IMG/VR virus record: IMGVR_UViG_3300027805_000104 | Coordinates: 1 to 20,536 of that record | Origin: a virus | Length of the DNA stretch: 20,536 bases | Reading direction: 5' to 3' (one strand) | Shown here: in pieces, positions 19,535 through 20,536 of the stretch | Position numbering within the stretch: the first letter of the stretch is position 1 | How the letters are laid out: every line of letters starts with the position of its first letter | Translations under genes and position numbers: made by a program | Notes under the pieces: model-generated | The model's database searches: none | What the model was told of the DNA's origin: nothing | What the model saw: the letters and a program-made list of their open reading frames with translations, nothing else

Positions 19535-20536
19535 ATGGCCAACACGTTCAAAAAAGTCATCGATCGCATGATGTGGGCGCAGGTCCATCCGTCGACAAAC
19601 GCGCACGCTGCTGGATCGTCGATGGCGTCGGACATGCGAAACGACGCGAGCCGAAATCCGTTCGTCTACAATCTCATTTCGACGTCTGCCGCAAATCGAT
19701 TCAATATCGTCACTAAAGGATGGCAGTTTGCGTTCACTCCAGGCGTGGCAGCTGTCGCCGCTTCGTCGACGTCATGCTTTGTCCCGTCGTTCGGCGCAGT
19801 CGGCACGATCGCAGCAGGCGCCACGACGACGAGTGTTGTCCTCTCGACGGCACTGGCGACGGCACCTGGTCTCAACATGCTGGCCAATCGAGGCGGGTCA
19901 GGAGAACTCGGATTCAGGATCCGAATCATCGACACGACAGCGGGCAAAACCGAGGAACGTTGGATCGTGGCCAATACGGCTTCGACGACGCCGACGATTC
20001 ACGTTGACGCGGCCTTTACGTTCACGCCTGCAACTGGTGCGCGCTACGAAATCCTCGGCGGGCGGTTCATCATGCTGTCGTCTGGCGCCATCGCAGCGGC
20101 CTCGTGGCGTTCGTTTGAGGTTTCCACAAATTCATTTGCCAACCTTGGCACGACCAACCTTCCGACAATTGCCACCGAATCGTCTCTGCTTGTGATGGAC
20201 GAAGCATACGTCCCCTACGACCACAAACCCGGCGAAGGCATGGTCAAGGGCGCCACGGTCTACGACGCCTCGCCAGCGGGCCAAGGGCTCGTCGCGTTGC
20301 TCGCGACGGCATCGGCAGCGGCGACGATCACAGGCCAAGCAACTGGCGGTGACGCCGTCGTCGTGGCCAACGAGTATCGCAATTTTCAGGTCCGAATCGT
20401 GGCCGACCCGACGACGCCGGCCAGTGTTGGCCAACGCCGCGTCATCGCCAGCCACACGGCTGGGCCATCGGCAGTCTACACGCTCGGCACCGCATGGACG
20501 ACGCAGCCATCGTCGTCGGCGCGTTTCGTCATCGAG
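19535..20536 (+). CDS. Conserved phage structural protein, C-terminus beyond window
   Basis: ATG 19535 follows GAGAGGA and the frame stays open for 334 codons to the right edge. It begins MANTFKKVIDRMMWAQVHPS, with RNPFVYNLISTSAANRFNIV next, then a beta-rich Ala/Thr/Gly sequence with MLANRGGSGELGFRIRIIDT, GKTEERWIVANTASTTPTIH, DEAYVPYDHKPGEGMVKGAT and ITGQATGGDAVVVANEYRNF. I recognise this as a recurrent phage structural type but not its function; a distal tail, host-attachment or even head role is open. The frame and codon usage continue without interruption. Confidence 0.75.
   Translation, partial: MANTFKKVIDRMMWAQVHPSTNAHAAGSSMASDMRNDASRNPFVYNLISTSAANRFNIVTKGWQFAFTPGVAAVAASSTSCFVPSFGAVGTIAAGATTTSVVLSTALATAPGLNMLANRGGSGELGFRIRIIDTTAGKTEERWIVANTASTTPTIHVDAAFTFTPATGARYEILGGRFIMLSSGAIAAASWRSFEVSTNSFANLGTTNLPTIATESSLLVMDEAYVPYDHKPGEGMVKGATVYDASPAGQGLVALLATASAAATITGQATGGDAVVVANEYRNFQVRIVADPTTPASVGQRRVIASHTAGPSAVYTLGTAWTTQPSSSARFVIE

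Noticed and set aside
1-20536. CRISPR array, insertion sequence, integrase or attachment site
   Set aside because: No regularly spaced repeats with unique spacers, no transposase or recombinase frame, and no terminal repeats were seen.

Overview
The window is a stretch of a tailed double-stranded DNA bacteriophage or prophage. It holds a replication/recombination region (about 1-9900), a small accessory block (about 9900-11330), and a packaging, head and tail region (about 11360 to the right edge). No integrase, lysis gene, tRNA or host gene is visible, so lifestyle cannot be decided. Base composition is GC-rich, with very heavy use of GTC and GAC codons. Promoter-like sequences of the form TTGACA-16-TAGAMT, and several genes whose ATG follows a TAGNNT box by only 6-8 bases with no Shine-Dalgarno, resemble actinobacterial practice. 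A high-GC Gram-positive host is therefore my best guess, but it is unproven.

Left region, minus strand. From a shared divergent promoter near 5812, one operon runs leftward: a Sak4/RecA-like ATPase, a DUF669 presumed single-strand DNA-binding protein, an XRE repressor-like protein, a RusA-type Holliday junction resolvase, a PolB-like 3'-5' exonuclease and a 54-residue membrane/coiled-coil protein. Most are joined by 4-base ATGA or GTGA overlaps. A second leftward unit starts at a strong promoter near 3050: a small basic protein, a SNF2-like helicase, a beta-class DNA methyltransferase, a small coiled-coil protein, a 40-residue membrane protein, the C-terminal remnant of a second methyltransferase, and a second coiled-coil gene cut by the window edge. 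Going right from the divergent promoter are a DEAH helicase with a zinc ribbon and a primase-polymerase/ATPase fusion, closed by a perfect hairpin terminator at 9868-9894. Together these encode phage DNA replication, recombination and modification.

Middle region. An AT-rich patch with repeated and inverted 9-mers (about 9942-10017) is an origin or operator candidate. Two terminators then face each other. A leftward cluster of four small genes (10207-10967), two of them with paired cysteines, is driven by a promoter that carries a 38-bp upstream element. The same element lies upstream of the 3050 promoter, 8 kb away. A possible small gene and a terminator precede the packaging genes.

Right region, plus strand: small terminase, large terminase, portal, MuF-like minor head protein, gp10/virion-morphogenesis-like protein, connector-like protein, tail terminator-like protein, tail tube protein, then three conserved-looking structural proteins, the last running off the window. 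No recognisable major capsid protein, scaffold or protease is present where they are normally found.

The observations I rate highest are the 38-bp element shared by two promoters with spacing that differs by exactly 10 bp, a perfectly symmetrical overlapping divergent promoter, the twice-occurring methyltransferase/coiled-coil gene order with one truncated methyltransferase, and the missing capsid gene.
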